From: Stenopsyche tienmushanensis
Taxonomy: Eukaryota > Arthropoda > Insecta > Trichoptera > Stenopsychidae
Assembly (NCBI GenBank): GCA_008973525.1
Contig: WACJ01000402.1
Span: forward strand, 620,001-684,000
Direction: 5' to 3'
DNA: 64,000 nt
Of the stretch, positions 1 to 11,330 are shown piece by piece (within the stretch, counting starts at the first letter, position 1; every line of letters starts with the position of its first letter). The position numbers and the translations under genes were made by a program. The notes below the pieces were generated by a model. It worked only from the letters and a program-made list of their open reading frames with translations, had not been told where the DNA came from and ran no database searches.

Positions 1-180
1 ATATGATGTTTTGTCCAGTGTGTCCAGAATTTGGCTTAATTTTTTAACCAGCGAGATGTTCTAAATCTTTGCCTTCTTAATCTTTACAAAATTGATTGTT
101 TGAAAATTTTAAGTCAATTAACTTGATATTCTCATCCAATAATATCTGCAAAATATCATCTTCAGATTTATAAATTTGCT
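1..180. repeat. Dispersed repeat R1, copy 1 (truncated by window edge)
   Basis: This segment aligns by eye with 7902-8070. Shared blocks include TTTTGTCCAG near the start, CTAATTTTTTAACCAGC, CTTTGCAAAATTGATTGTTTG and a run ending near CTCCAGATTCATAA. The two copies have the same orientation and differ at many positions, so they are old. No coding potential or terminal repeats are visible. The family is not recognised. Confidence 0.75.
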
Positions 181-2140
181 CTATTAAAATTAATCTAATT
201 AAAGCTGATATATTTATTATAAAATGCCAAAATATCGATTCTCAAAATTAATTGGTATTGTGATTTTCCAGTGGTTGGATTTGATCAGAAAAAATCAAAT
301 TCTTTAAAAATTCCAGAATTTACTGAACTTAATGTCCTTACAATGTTTTAACAAATCTTAATCAAAACAGCATTTTATAATATTTCGCAATGTTTATAAC
401 ATGGCTTCGAAATGAAACTGAACCAAAAATCAGTAAAGCAGCTATTTTTGTTAGGATGAAAACCGGAATTGAACCGTTTCAAAAATATCGGTTCTTAATC
501 TTTACTCTATGTTCTATCTATTGATTGTCCTGTTAAATCAATACTTCAGATAAAATTGGTGTCAATCTAAATCCAGCCAGGAACTGATATAAATGTTGTC
601 TGTATGTGTGTTTGTTTTTAATCTTTTAAGCTTTATAATAAAAATATGATTGCATTTATTGGCGAATATCAAAACGATATCGTTTAGGGGGTTCATTAGG
701 GCCGACATGTCATTGTAAAAGCTCGCCGGGAACATCCATACAGACTCGTAGAGTTTTCAACTTCGGGTTAATCTAATTATACTTGAGTATTTCTTGCCGG
801 TCGGGTTTAGTGCTCGCAGTTAAGTCGGGAACACCGTCGGGATGTTACTCACACTAGACTGTTCCCCCTGTCTTCCCTTACCCTGATCCTTTCCGACTTC
901 GGCATCTAGTGCCACTGACCTCGAAAATCTACTCCTACTGCATCTTCTCCTATCCCATCTACCGCATTATATTTAGATCTTCGGTTGGTACTTCTATTTT
1001 CGACATTTTATTGCATTCTCTTCAAATGCTCCAGCGATGGGACGCTCAATAAATTATGCTTTTATTGATCGCGATTAATTGAATATTTAATTGCATCTTT
1101 ATTGCAATGGATTCCATCTGGCATCCAGACACGGGGTTGGATTGCCCCGTCTTAAGCCATATAAATGTGGACGCACAGTTCGTCCAGCAACTGGGTATTG
1201 GTAAACCGATACTCGGGGTATAGTATGCATTTCATGAACCTACTGCAGTAGACGTATTTTGTCTTTGTCTGTCGCGACGGAAATGGCCTTTCATTCGAAA
1301 ATAAATTGCTAACTCATCGATCCGTGAAACTAATAAGGCTTTTCATAACGCATTGTCCTCGGTCTATTACCGGATTTTGTTACAGAATTTGCATTCGGTC
1401 ATCGATGCTGTTGTAGGTCGAAGCGCTGTCATTTCCGTACCTGACATTGGCTTTTATTTATTTTTTAATCGAGTCCATCAGTCGCCATATCTATAATGCC
1501 ATATGCAAGCGGAACTATTTCCGGCTTGGCATGTTTGAATTACATGCATTTCTAGCAGCAGTTAACATTTAATCTATTAACAGGTAGACAGCTTCAGTAT
1601 TCTTAGATTCTATGCAGATTTAATACTTTGATGAGTATGCACTCACATGTTGAGTACACACTCGATAGATACAGAGAGAATATGCACGCACATGCTGCGG
1701 TCAATTAATCCTCATTATAATTTGGTTGAGACACAATCTTTGTCATTTGAATATGATTTTCAAATGATCGGGTAAACTCGTATATATTCGGCAACTTCAA
1801 TTGTTATAGCCAAGTACGTCGAGATGGTCGAACATTTTTTGCTATATTGTTGGTTTTTTTTTTGCAAATTTATTTGGTTTTAAATGATTAGAATGGTAAT
1901 GAGATCAGTGTGCCGCATTTCTTCTGGTCTACGAAAGCGGTGCAGCGAACTTCCTGCTGGAGCGTCGAACCCTAGTCCCTTGACCTCTTATGATGTCAGT
2001 GCAACGACCCAGTTAGCGATGCACTCTTAAAGGAATAGGGCCTGACAATGGAGACATCCTTTTTAAAATGCATTTCATTCATAAAATTACCATGAGACTA
2101 ATAAGGATAAATCGTGTTAGTTGTGTAAGCTAACGGTGGC
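181..2140. other. Non-coding stretch, no gene seen
   Basis: AT-rich sequence without open frames of note, splice-type signals or recognisable transposase. An acceptor-like TTAACAG/GTAGAC occurs near 1580, but it lacks a good pyrimidine tract. I see nothing functional that I can support. Confidence 0.6.
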
Positions 2141-2905
2141 TCATTTATAATTTCTTTCGACGGCCGGAAGGATTACAATAGAGCCTTCGGAGTTCATAGT
2201 TTTCATAGTATTTGCATCTATTCCAAAAAAAAAGATTTTAAACCTTTTAACCAATACAAAAAAGTTGTTTGACTTATATATTAAGTGCATTGAAAAGTCT
2301 GCCGATTGTTCTTTAGAATGTACCAAAGATTGAAAATTATGATAATCTGTCGCAGTTAGGTCTGATGGATATGAAAGGTGTAAAATTTCTTCCCATTTTA
2401 ATTTCCTATTTTTTTTTTGTGCATTATCGTCTTGCAGAATCACTAAATTGTTCCTGATTAATTATCGACGTTTGGCTCTCAATTTTTTGTTCACCCTTTC
2501 CAATTGCTGACAATACATATCTGTAATTATTGTTTTGCCAAGTTTCATAAATTCATAATTCCTTGAATATTCCACCAAACGCACAAAAGAATCTTGCGGG
2601 TCATCAATCCAGGCACCGAAGTCGGAAATGGTTTTTGTTTCAGCGAAGCCATTGACGTTTACGACTTATGTTGTCATAAAAAACATTGTTTCGTCCTCAA
2701 TTACAATTCGGTGCAAAAAGCGACGAAATTTTTGCGTTGACAACAAAACTTTGTTATCGTCGGACAGTTCGTGCGGCATTCAATTCGTCTTCCCGATATG
2801 TTTTAAATGCTCTTGAGCTGTCGACCACAGCGAATACATCTTCTGCGATAGTTCTTCGATACTCAATCGAGGATCTGCTTCTACTGTGGCTCTCTAATAT
2901 GTCGT
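2141..2905 (-). pseudogene. Degenerate mariner transposase (minus strand)
   Basis: Reading the minus strand from about 2905 down to 2141 gives a broken mariner transposase in family order. First comes an N-terminal helix-turn-helix-like stretch (LSIEELSQKM, then HLKHIGK). Next is the linker PHELSDDNK, the catalytic-region IVIEDET, the block DPQDSFVRLVEY in the place of the usual K-K-V-L-L-C-x-W-W motif, YCQQLERVNKKL, and finally LSYPSDLTATDYH, equivalent to the SPDLAPSDYH block. Several in-frame stops and frameshifts interrupt it, for example after HIGKTN and after KLRAKRR, so it cannot make an active enzyme. The longest surviving frame is 2141-2443. Mariner enzymes cut and paste DNA at TA dinucleotides; no terminal repeats could be assigned here. 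Family assignment is fairly secure, subfamily is not. Confidence 0.8.
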
Positions 2906-3074
2906 CATCAAAATTCAGAGCTTTCCAGTTCTAGGGGCTTCTTTCAAACATCGGTTATTCGATTTAACCGGGCTTTGGTATTGAAGGCAGCCTTAACAAA
3001 AGTAACATACATATTTTACACGTCATTAAAATTGATTGGTTATTTAGTGTTATCTCAGAAAAACCGTGTTAACC

Positions 3075-3420
3075 GATGGAGAGGTGTAGCTACAATCTCC
3101 ATTAAATCCAAAAAATATTCCCTCAAGTAGTGATTAATCCCAAAATCACCTTCGAGGCGAGGTCTTCCGACGGGTCTACTGCCATCCATGCCACATGAAC
3201 TGCCCAGTGAAGACGGCGGTGAAGGACGAAGCTTGTAATCGACATGTCCATGACCTCTCGTGCAAACCTCATGACTTCGAAGCATGAGGTCCATCCTGAA
3301 GGGGTTTGAATTTTTTTCTTAAAATTAAACATATCTAGGCGCATCGCGTTGCAAATAGTCATGGTCCATGTTTCATCCCCATAAACCAACTACAGGCTTT
3401 ATCACGGTTTTATAAATTTT
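3075..3420 (-). pseudogene. C-terminal tail of a non-LTR retrotransposon (LINE) ORF2
   Basis: On the minus strand a frame contains VYGDETWTMT, matching the conserved LYGCETWTLT block downstream of LINE reverse transcriptase. It is preceded by a frameshifted match to KIYKTVIKPVV and followed by RRLHWAVHVAWM, matching the RRLRWAGHVARM block. A second frame continues with DGSRPVGRPRLE, the usual GRPR tail. A frameshift separates the last two. Only this 3' scrap is present, which is typical of 5'-truncated LINE copies. The reverse transcriptase core itself is missing. Clade cannot be assigned with confidence (CR1-, Jockey- or RTE-like elements share this tail). Confidence 0.7.
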
Positions 3421-4172
3421 AATCTTCGATCAAATCATATTTGGAATCATATAGCTCATTCGACATTGTAATCGAAATTTGAATAAATGATATCCATGTT
3501 TATTTGCTAGTTGAAGGTCTACCATAATTGAAAGACTACCTTCATCGCCGACGCTTTGAACTACCGTTGAATTAATATGCTTCGAAATACATTTTAGCAT
3601 GAATTCTTTATTAAAATAGACATCGTCAGCCTTCGATTCTACAATGCATTCGATCGATGCATTTATGACATCAATTGTATCAGACAAAATGGTAAAATTG
3701 AGTGAAGTTGGATTATATTCCGGGAAACTTTTTTATTTTCACTTCGGATTGTGTTTTTTTGAGTGTTGGAATTGAAATGATTTTGGAAAACCCAACAAAA
3801 TCAATACCTTTAAAGAAATGAAATTATTCTGATGGACCATTTGAAGAATTTAATTTGCAATCCATAGTATTTTTTGCATAGATTCATAACAGTCGATCAA
3901 ATTCGAGAACATGCTCGGTTTGAAATTAACAAGTCTGAAACTTTACACAGGATATAATTGGCCATTTTGAAATGACTGTTTAAAAATGGCGGTTGAATTG
4001 AATACATATTTTTTCCGATTTTAATTATTACTGTATCCAATCAACCCCCGTAATATAATATGTTTATGTAAAATTAAATAATTCGATAATTAAAATAATG
4101 ACATCAATTATAGGTGCGCCTAATTTGATGCACTCGATATGGCCGCGTGGAAACAAATCAAATTTTAATATT
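3421..4172. other. Non-coding stretch, no gene seen
   Basis: Sequence between the LINE tail and the hAT element. A minus-strand frame at 3430-3687 has no recognisable domain. I see no repeats or signals here that I can support. Confidence 0.5.
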
Positions 4173-4371
4173 GTCTATTGCAGTGTTTCCTAACCTTTTT
4201 AGTCTCGTTACCCCTGTAGCCTATCAGGGAAACTGGTTTTACCCCCCTATAAAATTTTATCATGAAATTGCACAAAACTATACGAAATTACATTTTTAAC
4301 ATACTTTCTTGATTAATTAATGATAGTTAATGTGAAAGTTGAAATTGTTTTGCATTTGCAAGTGTTTTTAT

Positions 4372-4711
4372 GCTAGGTTTAGTTTCACCCAACGAATATT
4401 CTTAGAGCTGTCAGCTATAATCGGATATTCAGCAGCTACTTTTCGCCAAAATGTACAGAGGTCATAGTTTTGAAATTCCACTTCTCTGGAAGTGCTATTC
4501 TCGAGTAGTCTGATAAATTCAACTTTGGCTGACACATCTTCGTCTTTAAAAATTCCTCATCAGTAGAAAATGGTCCTAATATCCAAGAATTGAACTGACG
4601 ATTGTTCATGTCCGGGAAATATACTGCAGATAAATGGTGAATCGCAGAATTTTCAAACGTGATTTTTACAGATTGGTCATTTACCAATTGCTCACACAGT
4701 TGTGTAAACAT
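4372..4711 (-). pseudogene. hAT transposase C-terminal remnant inside the 4181-5865 element
   Basis: The minus-strand frame 4436-4711 encodes FPDMNNRQFNSWILGPF followed by a leucine- and aspartate-containing stretch and LPEKW. After a frameshift it continues as VAAEYPIIADSSKNI. The pattern FP...W-I-x-x-P-F, then an ...EKW/FW block, then EYP-x-I resembles the end of ZBED/SCAND3-like hAT transposases, upstream of the C-terminal dimerisation region. The catalytic and BED zinc-finger parts are absent. The position inside a hAT element with matching ends supports the assignment. It is non-functional. Confidence 0.65.
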
Positions 4712-4911
4712 CGATATATCGTCAACTTGAACTCTGCGTTAGTAAAGTTCCAATTTATGCAGAAAAATTGCAACTTTATCCTATGCTGTCAAGCAGGGCC
4801 GTAACTAGTGTATGATGTGCCCGTGGAAGGAATCTAAATTGCGCCCCCCCCCCCCTCCAACAAAAAAAGGTTAAAAATAATGCCGAAAATGAGATAATTT
4901 CAAATAAAAAA

Positions 4912-5611
4912 ATGGATTTCTTTCGGGAAATGGTCACTTTTAGGATCAAAATCATGGACGTAAAAAAATGGATTTCTTTCGGGAAATGGTCACTTTTAGG
5001 ATCAAAATCATGGACGTAAAAAAATGGATTTCTTTCGGGAAATGGTCACTTTTAGGATCAAAATCATGTACGTAAAAAAATGGATTGCTTTCGGAAAATG
5101 GTCACTTTTAGGATCAAAATCATGGACGTAAAAAAATGGATTTCTTTCGGGAAAGGGTCACTTTTAGGATCAAAATCACGGACGTAAAAAAATGGATTTC
5201 TTTCGGGAAATGGTCACTTTTAGGATCAAAATCATGTACGTAAAAAAATGGATTGCTTTCGGAAAATGGTCACTTTTAGGATCAAAATCATGGACGTAAA
5301 AAAATGGATTTCTTTCGGGAAAGGGTCACTTTTAGGATCAAAATCACGGACGTAAAAAAATGGATTTCTTTCGGGAAATGGTCACTTTTAGGATCAAAAT
5401 CATGGACGTAAAAAAATGGATTTCTTTCGGGAAATGGTCACTTTTAGGATCAAAATCATGGACGTAAAAAAATGGATTTCTTTCGGGAAATGGTCACTTT
5501 TAGGATCAAAATCATGGACGTAAAAAAATGGATTTTTTTCGGGAAAGGATCAAAATCATGGACGTAAAAAAATGAAAAATAATGTATTTCTTTCGGGAAA
5601 TGATCAAATTA
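4912..5611. repeat. 56-bp tandem array (about 12 units) inside the hAT element
   Basis: Units begin with ATGGATTTCTTTCGGGAAAT and start at 4912, 4968, 5024, 5080, 5136, 5192, 5248, 5304, 5360, 5416, 5472 and 5528, exactly 56 bp apart. The last unit has an internal deletion and decays by about 5611. Linked variants occur: units at 5080 and 5248 carry GATTGCTTTCGGAAAATG, units at 5136 and 5304 carry GAAAGGG, and the units before the GATTGC type end in CATGTACG. Thus units 3-5 and 6-8 form a duplicated three-unit, 168-bp higher-order block. This implies at least one segmental duplication within the array after single units had diverged. Confidence 0.95.
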
Positions 5612-5873
5612 TGATGGTACAAATTAGTGCTCGAGTAAATTGAAACTGAACCGTCTCCGTGGGCCTTCATCCCTCTACTTGCGAGAAGGATTGCTAGAAA
5701 AGAATTAGAACACAGTGAGAGACTTCTTGAAAGAGAGTACAAACTACATGACGCTCCCCTGTCATTCTATTATATCTATATACCAAAAAATAACAGCGTC
5801 ATTACCCCCGCAGAATAGTCATTTTACCCCTCGAGGGGTAATTCCCCCCAGGTTAGGAACCACTGGTCTATTG

Positions 5874-7901
5874 GCTATGATTTTAAAGTGTAACATTTAA
5901 TAGTGTCTCGCTCTTTCGCATGCAGTCGATCTGAAAAGAAAGAGACGCATCGCAAGAGATGTTCATATCTACAAATGCAATTAACGCGACACATCGCGAT
6001 ATATTATTGTCTCTTTTGGTCTTTATTGTTTATAACGAGGCGAAAAAGAGTTAGCAAATTTTTTAACAATATGCGAGATTCAAACGAACGAAGATGATTT
6101 AAATGTTATGTCTAGGGCGAGTTTTGGCTATAACACCTACGCGCAAATCAATCGCACGAGCCGTTTTACCCATCTCGGGGTTTTTTATGAATGGGGTCAA
6201 AATTCGGATATGTTTTCAATGTCCGATATGACGCACGTATTGTTAATAATGGGCCTACCGCACAAAACCGAAAGTTCTTTTATCAGCGTATAACGGAAGA
6301 CGACGTCTTAATTACACGCCCACGAAGTAATTTATTACATTACTGTCAATTGGTTGTCGAGTGAGTTATGGACTTTCAAGATCATTTAAGCCATGGATGT
6401 AAATGTATTTATCTGATGGTTTTTTTATGGTTTGTGGAGTGTCTGCTTTGTTGTGCAATTGGACTTTCTTTCCCCTTTTTGATCCTTGCATGTGTATAAA
6501 TGCGCCGACGGAGTAAGTTCGTCTATGACGTATATGAAGTTGCGAAATACCCTTGGTAAGTCAAGCCCGGTCACGCTAGGTTTTTTGACCCCACATTACT
6601 CCTTTACTAGTTCCATTCGCTTCAGATCTTTTTCTATTCCGACCGGCGCGAATAAGGCTCTATTCAAGCTCGATCCGAACTCGCATCTCAGGGTATGAGT
6701 CTTGGGACTCGAGCATTACTCTTTAAATCTATTTTGGGCCCACGGAATCTTCCGAATGATTCACGGGAGGCTTTTCGCCCCCCGAATGTTTTATGTATTC
6801 GCGAACTTGAAAGCTAAACGATTGGACTTATTACGCCTCCTCTCCGCTTGAAATCGTCCCCCGACGATGGATTAAATTAAACTATTGTACATTTAAAACC
6901 GCTAGATTGTGGGGGCTTATATTTGTAATTAAAATCGTTATCAGCGAACGGTGACAGTATATGATTTTAAATTAAAATGTTCTAAAGAAATTGCGTTGGC
7001 TCTGTTGTCTAGTGTGGCTGGCCAATATTTCGCCAGCGCAAAACAACTTGAGAGACAACGCGAAAAACATATTTATCTAGTTGTATATATATATAGATCC
7101 TGGTCTATAATTCTTCAAAAAAAAAAATCAATGTCAATGTACTCATATTGCGTGTTTTCGAGTTACGTAGACCCCGTGTAACTTCGTGTCAAGGTCTCAA
7201 CTCTGTTCAGCGAAGAATCGAGCAAAATTGTTTTTTCAATCCCTCGGATTGGCAGCGGTGCTTTTATAATGCTTCGTGGCTTAATGCTTGAATCAACAAT
7301 TGTTTTTATTCTTCCTCTGTGCATTAAAAAAATGTCACTATTGAATCGAATTTATTATCATTAACATTAATGATCATAAAGGGGGAGTGACATTTTTTTC
7401 GACTGGCAACACTAATTCAACTGTCAAACGCCTTTTACAAAATGTCATCTTATTGTTGAGATATCAATAAATACCATATGCATTTAGATTAAAATGTCTC
7501 GGATGAGGGCGTCCTCAGCGACTGATCGTTAAATCCTTGTTTTTAGAACCTAAACCGGTTGGCAAAATCATATGATGCAATTTACAGCATCTTACATAGA
7601 GACAGAGATAGCAATCTCTGTATTAGACAACACTTAGAATCGCGCAGGGGCCACGCGAAGGACAAACTAGAGTTCATCGTCTTCGAACTATCTAAGCAAT
7701 GTTCTGCAGGTATATTTTCTGTAGGAGGGCTGCTCGCAATACAACCTAGACAACGAATTAAATAATCTGCAGCAAAAAATCTAATGTCTATTTAAGAAAA
7801 AAAAAACGTCGAACAGAACATTCGTTAAAGTCGACATATACCGAAAATTGGATTCACATCGAATATCGCAGGCAAAATATCGCCAGCATTATTACACAGG
7901 A
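5874..7901. other. Non-coding stretch, no gene seen
   Basis: Two kilobases without a supported gene. Several 60-76 codon plus-strand frames (5903, 6108, 6486, 6951, 7559) show no domain, no plausible exon borders and no repeated amino-acid pattern. A donor-like CTTG/GTAAGT lies near 6552 without an accompanying acceptor. Confidence 0.5.
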
Positions 7902-8070
7902 ATATGATATTTTGTCCAGAATGTGGCCTAATTTTTTAACCAGCAAAATGTTTTGATTCTTTCTTGTTTTGGTCTTTGCAAAATTGATTGTTTGACAATT
8001 GTAAGCCAATTAAATGATATCCTCATCGCATAACATCTGCGGGATATCATCTCCAGATTCATAACCACTC
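7902..8070. repeat. Dispersed repeat R1, copy 2
   Basis: Same-orientation copy of the sequence at 1-180, starting ATATGATATTTTGTCCAGA. It directly precedes the IS630-like relic at 8095-8440, so it might be flanking debris of that element. The copy at the window start cannot test this, because it is not followed by the relic. Confidence 0.75.
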
Positions 8071-8094
8071 GTTTTTTTTTCCTCTATTATAAAG

Positions 8095-8440
8095 AATATT
8101 TTATGGCATTAAGTGTGGAATATAACGTGGTTCAAATGTTCGCCGCGGTTTTGCTCGGTGACGCGTATTCGGGAGGTGCGATTTTCGATGACTGTCGCAT
8201 AAATCTGGTTGAATTTGCTGGTTGGCGTATCCATATCATCCAGTTTCGAACAGAACACTGATTTTAAAAATAAAATTTAATGATATTCAGACGCTGTTTA
8301 ATGCTATTTATTATTTCATGGTGATTTGCCATATACTACTGAACAATTGACAAATAAATTTGACAGATATTTCTTTAACAACAAGGCCGATATACCCTAA
8401 AAACTTCAAGCTTCCATATTAAAAGATCTTAATAATAATT
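8095..8440 (-). mobile_element. IS630/Tc1-mariner-type transposon relic, copy 1 (minus)
   Basis: The minus strand reads a transposase C-terminus, VIENRTSRIRVTEQNR followed by GEHLNHVIFHT and a stop near 8110. This resembles the ending (R-x-R-G-x-H-L-N-D-I-I-F-H) of an arthropod DDE transposase group. The rest of the protein is deleted. The 5' part of the element ends with the family block GTGATTTGCCATA...TTTAACAACA...AAAGATCTT, which is shared with the copies at 30325-30615, 35190-35645 and 59735-60115. Internally deleted, non-functional. Confidence 0.65.
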
Positions 8441-9199
8441 GTTATACCGGCTCTCGGAGCCCGTTCGTTGACTTGTTTTGCTATTACAAAACATAAGGAC
8501 CCAATATCTTATTTTAATACATTTGGCAAGCTTCCATGGAGTTTCTCATTAATCTTGCATCAAATCCCCATGGGGTAATAATGCATTTTTTGAATGTGGG
8601 GCATCCTATATATATTTGTTTCTGGCGACCCTTTCTTATTAACTATGTACTTAAATAAATGCGTTTGTTGTGCACGAGGAAGTACTCCAATAAGTCGCCT
8701 GATATTGAACCAACGCGCCCTTCGCTAAGGGATGACTCACCCCAACCAAGATAAGAAGGGATCAAAAGAACGATGCATCGTGTCATGTAATTTTTTGTAG
8801 CATTAAAATCTGGCATACCACATCGTTATCGTGCGATGATGGCACGTCCTTTGATGCAAAGAAAGCGAAAGTGATCACCCAGATGTTGATTCGGAATTCA
8901 TCCCCATGACGAAGGGTTTAACCACATGCGTCAGCATACCACCCCGTCCCGGATCAATCCCGTTTCCCGCTCGCCATCCATCGGGATGCTACGGCCTATG
9001 AGTCATGATTTTCTTTGCCCGGGTGCAAAATACCCATAAATCACATTATGGAAAAATCAAGCTTGTTCGGATATTAAATAATGCACGTTGGATGACAATG
9101 GAAGGGCGGAATGTTATTTATTCATGTATCTTATTTAGGGTAGATTATAAACTGTATCGATCAAACGAATACTCCTATTCCCGATGTTCTAATAATGTA
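8441..9199. other. Non-coding stretch, no gene seen
   Basis: No coding frame, repeat or regulatory element that I can support. The plus-strand frame 9005-9223 runs into the acceptor-like site at 9219 but has no recognisable domain. Confidence 0.5.
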
Positions 9200-9259
9200 T
9201 ATTTTTTATTTTGTTGCAGGTAAGACACCGTCAACATTGATATGGTAGATTTCGTAAGT
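9200..9259 (+). promoter_or_regulatory. Candidate ratchet point (recursive splice site) 1
   Basis: The sequence ATTTTTTATTTTGTTGCAG ends at 9219 and is immediately followed by GTAAGA. A T-rich tract plus CAG joined directly to a GTAAG donor is the combined 3'/5' splice site that defines ratchet points in long insect introns. Use of the acceptor would recreate a donor and leave a zero-length exon. A second donor-like GTAAGT begins at 9254, so an optional 34-nt exon (9220-9253) is also possible. From phase 1 it would hit TAG, so inclusion would be non-productive. This is prediction from sequence only; the host intron is inferred. Confidence 0.55.
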
Positions 9260-9455
9260 TACAATATTTTTTTAGAGTTTTTTTAAAAATGTATTTGCAT
9301 AAACTTTGGAGTTTCTTTTTCACCTGGTATATTGTAACATCTGCTACATTGCCTTGATCAAATCTAAACGTAGGGCTTTAGAAATGTGACACGGATTTTG
9401 CCATCTTCTTTATCGATCTTATTAATTACACTCGCTTATTTGGTCCGTTATGATG

Positions 9456-9617
9456 CAGAGGACTGTTTAATTGGATTTAATTGGAATGTGACACAAAATA
9501 TAATTAGGCTATTTTGATGTACACAGAGAATATTCATCTGTTATAACAAAATTAATTCTCCACGATATAAATAAAATATATAATATGAACTAAAGCATAA
9601 TTCTTACCAGAGGACTG
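9456..9617. repeat. CAGAGGACTG-bordered repeat R2, copy 1
   Basis: CAGAGGACTG occurs at both ends (9456-9465 and 9608-9617) in the same direction. The reverse complement of the segment, starting CAGTCCTCTGGTAAGAATTA, aligns with 15115-15215, and both copies also share ATAACAGATGA internally. It looks like a small non-autonomous element present in opposite orientation at the two sites. Superfamily unknown, because the ends are direct rather than inverted repeats. Confidence 0.6.
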
Positions 9618-9879
9618 TTGGTTCTCAGCGCTAGAATAATCAAATAATTTGATTGATTCTTAATTGAGTCGATTTAAATGCATACTATAAACTGATTACA
9701 GGGAGATTGGGTAATTTTGATATTGCAAGACTTCAAAATTGCATATATACACACCAGTACAGTAGATGTCCAGGATGTCTGTAAATTTAACGCTGAAATT
9801 ATGCTATTTTAATAAATATTTATTGAAATTCACGTCGGGTGAGTAATAAAGTGAATGCAGAAAAATAAAGCGGTACGTG

Positions 9880-10270
9880 CACGTCTGAGGGTGTACTCTA
9901 GGCGTGGCCCGGTGCACTAACCTTCACCGCGTCATGGTGGCAACGGGGGGTGCACCGCCTAACCCATTGTAACAGATAGAGGCGGCAGGGGGCGCAGAGG
10001 GCGGCAGTCACTCTCACTAACCCACTGTGAGTCTGGAGGGGCGCAGAGGGCGGGAAGCGCAGGGCGGAAAACCCGCCGCCCGCCCTGTCTGGCGACTGCA
10101 CGCAACTTCCTCAAAATACCGCCTCAATTATCATTTTCCCGTCCGCCCTCGCAAACATCGCCCATTTGTGAAAATTAGATGCTATCGTTGCGGTTTTAAA
10201 ATGCACTTTTCGTCCAGGCAATTGCAATCCCCGCCCGAATTTTCGCGGGCGTTTACGGCGTGACCGTCAT
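9880..10270. other. GC-rich block with a CTCF-like site
   Basis: A sharp GC-rich island in AT-rich DNA. It contains GGCGGCAGGGGGCGCAGAGG at 9981-10000, close to the CAGGGGGCGC core of animal CTCF sites, and a second related run, GGGGCGCAGAGGGCGG, about 50 bp further on. Opposing open frames (9898-10101 minus, 10027-10263 plus) appear because GC-rich DNA has few stops; neither has a recognisable product. It may be a regulatory or promoter element 0.7 kb after ratchet candidate 1. Confidence 0.4.
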
Positions 10271-10819
10271 CGTGTTTTACGTCCATTATCGTCGACGAGT
10301 AAATGAAATTGTGCATGCTTTCCTGTTTGTAGGCAATGTATGACACGCCATTTTAATGCGCGCGAATGTTTTTTTTTGTATGCGATTATATATTTTTATA
10401 GACGCCGCTAGATGACGCTGCTTTTAATCTGTCCATAACTGACACCAGTGTATCTTTATTATATCAATGGTTCAATCCTGCATGATATCATATAGATACA
10501 TTTAAAAAGGTCTTGAAGTGTAATTGAAATATAGTCTGTGTGTATGTCTGTCTGTTGATGAAGATGCGTACTGAATTAGACGTGGATGTTGATCCAAAAA
10601 GGGTGCTTTAAATAGTACGGAGCAAATACACGTAGATGGGAATTCGTTTCCTCGCAGGGAAGGCTTTGAAGTTGCAGAGCCTCATCATATTTTTTTTATT
10701 CTCAGCAGGCACTTTAAATGTCCCCTATGCCCGGAGACAAAGAAACTGCATATCTTTCATGTTCGCCTCCCAGACGACTCTTGACAAAAGCTCGACTTTC
10801 CGCAGTTTCGTATAGGTAA

Positions 10820-11330
10820 AGAACCTGCATGCACTATTTATGCGAGCATCTAATTGTGCGTCGCATCGACCCAGACCGTACTATGGGAGTTATGCAGGTA
10901 TCGAATGCACCGCTGCGTCCTTTTCCGGCGTACAGAGCACGCGTCGCCGGAAAGGGACGCACGCCAGACAGCTACAGCCGCAGCCAGACGGCTACGCTCG
11001 TAGATTCCGGCGTAGCCGTCATTGTAGAGCCGTCACGGGGAGAACCTGTGGGTTGGCTGGGAGCATGGGAGGCATGGGAGGGCGGAGGAGAAAGCGGATT
11101 CTATGCGGAGTAGACCGAAGCGGTCTAGACTGGGTCGACAGTTTTGTAGGATTCCGCCCCGACTCGATCCATAAAGCGGGAATAGTTGAGGCCGTTAAAC
11201 TTGCATCGAGCGACTCCCGCATGTTACATCACCGAGGATATGAACATGCAAGACTATCCCTTAGTGGCGTGGTCGCCGCCTCGATGAAAAATCCGACAGT
11301 CTCATTATATCCCACCGAACGATGATACTA
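10820..11330. other. GC-rich block, no supported gene
   Basis: GC-rich segment with overlapping frames on both strands, the longest being 10840-11325 plus. Repeated Arg/Ser/Gly composition in all frames suggests base composition rather than coding selection. It could be an enhancer or promoter. A weak exon-like interval (10706-10815) sits just upstream, bounded by TTTTTTTATTCTCAG and TATAG/GTAAAG. Confidence 0.35.

Larger units (their letters stand above)
4181..5865. mobile_element. hAT transposon, 1,685 bp, with 8-bp target duplication
   Basis: The left end reads CAGTGTTTCCTAACCT and the right end AGGTTAGGAACCACTG. The right end is the reverse complement of the left with one mismatch in 16, a terminal inverted repeat of the type found in hAT elements. 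The octamer GTCTATTG lies immediately outside both ends (4173-4180 and 5866-5873), the 8-bp target duplication expected of hAT insertion. Subterminal runs such as GTTACCCC and its complement GGGGTAA are also inverted. Inside are a decayed transposase C-terminus on the minus strand (4372-4711) and a 56-bp tandem array (4912-5611). The intact duplication shows one discrete insertion event. Most of the transposase is missing, so the element would have needed enzyme from elsewhere. Confidence 0.93.

Noticed and set aside
1570..1590. YAG/GT junction TTAACAG/GTAGAC as a further ratchet point
   Set aside because: Weak pyrimidine tract and poor donor compared with the three accepted sites.
10840..11325. 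161-codon plus frame
   Set aside because: Composition-driven Arg/Ser/Gly frame overlapping others in a GC island.
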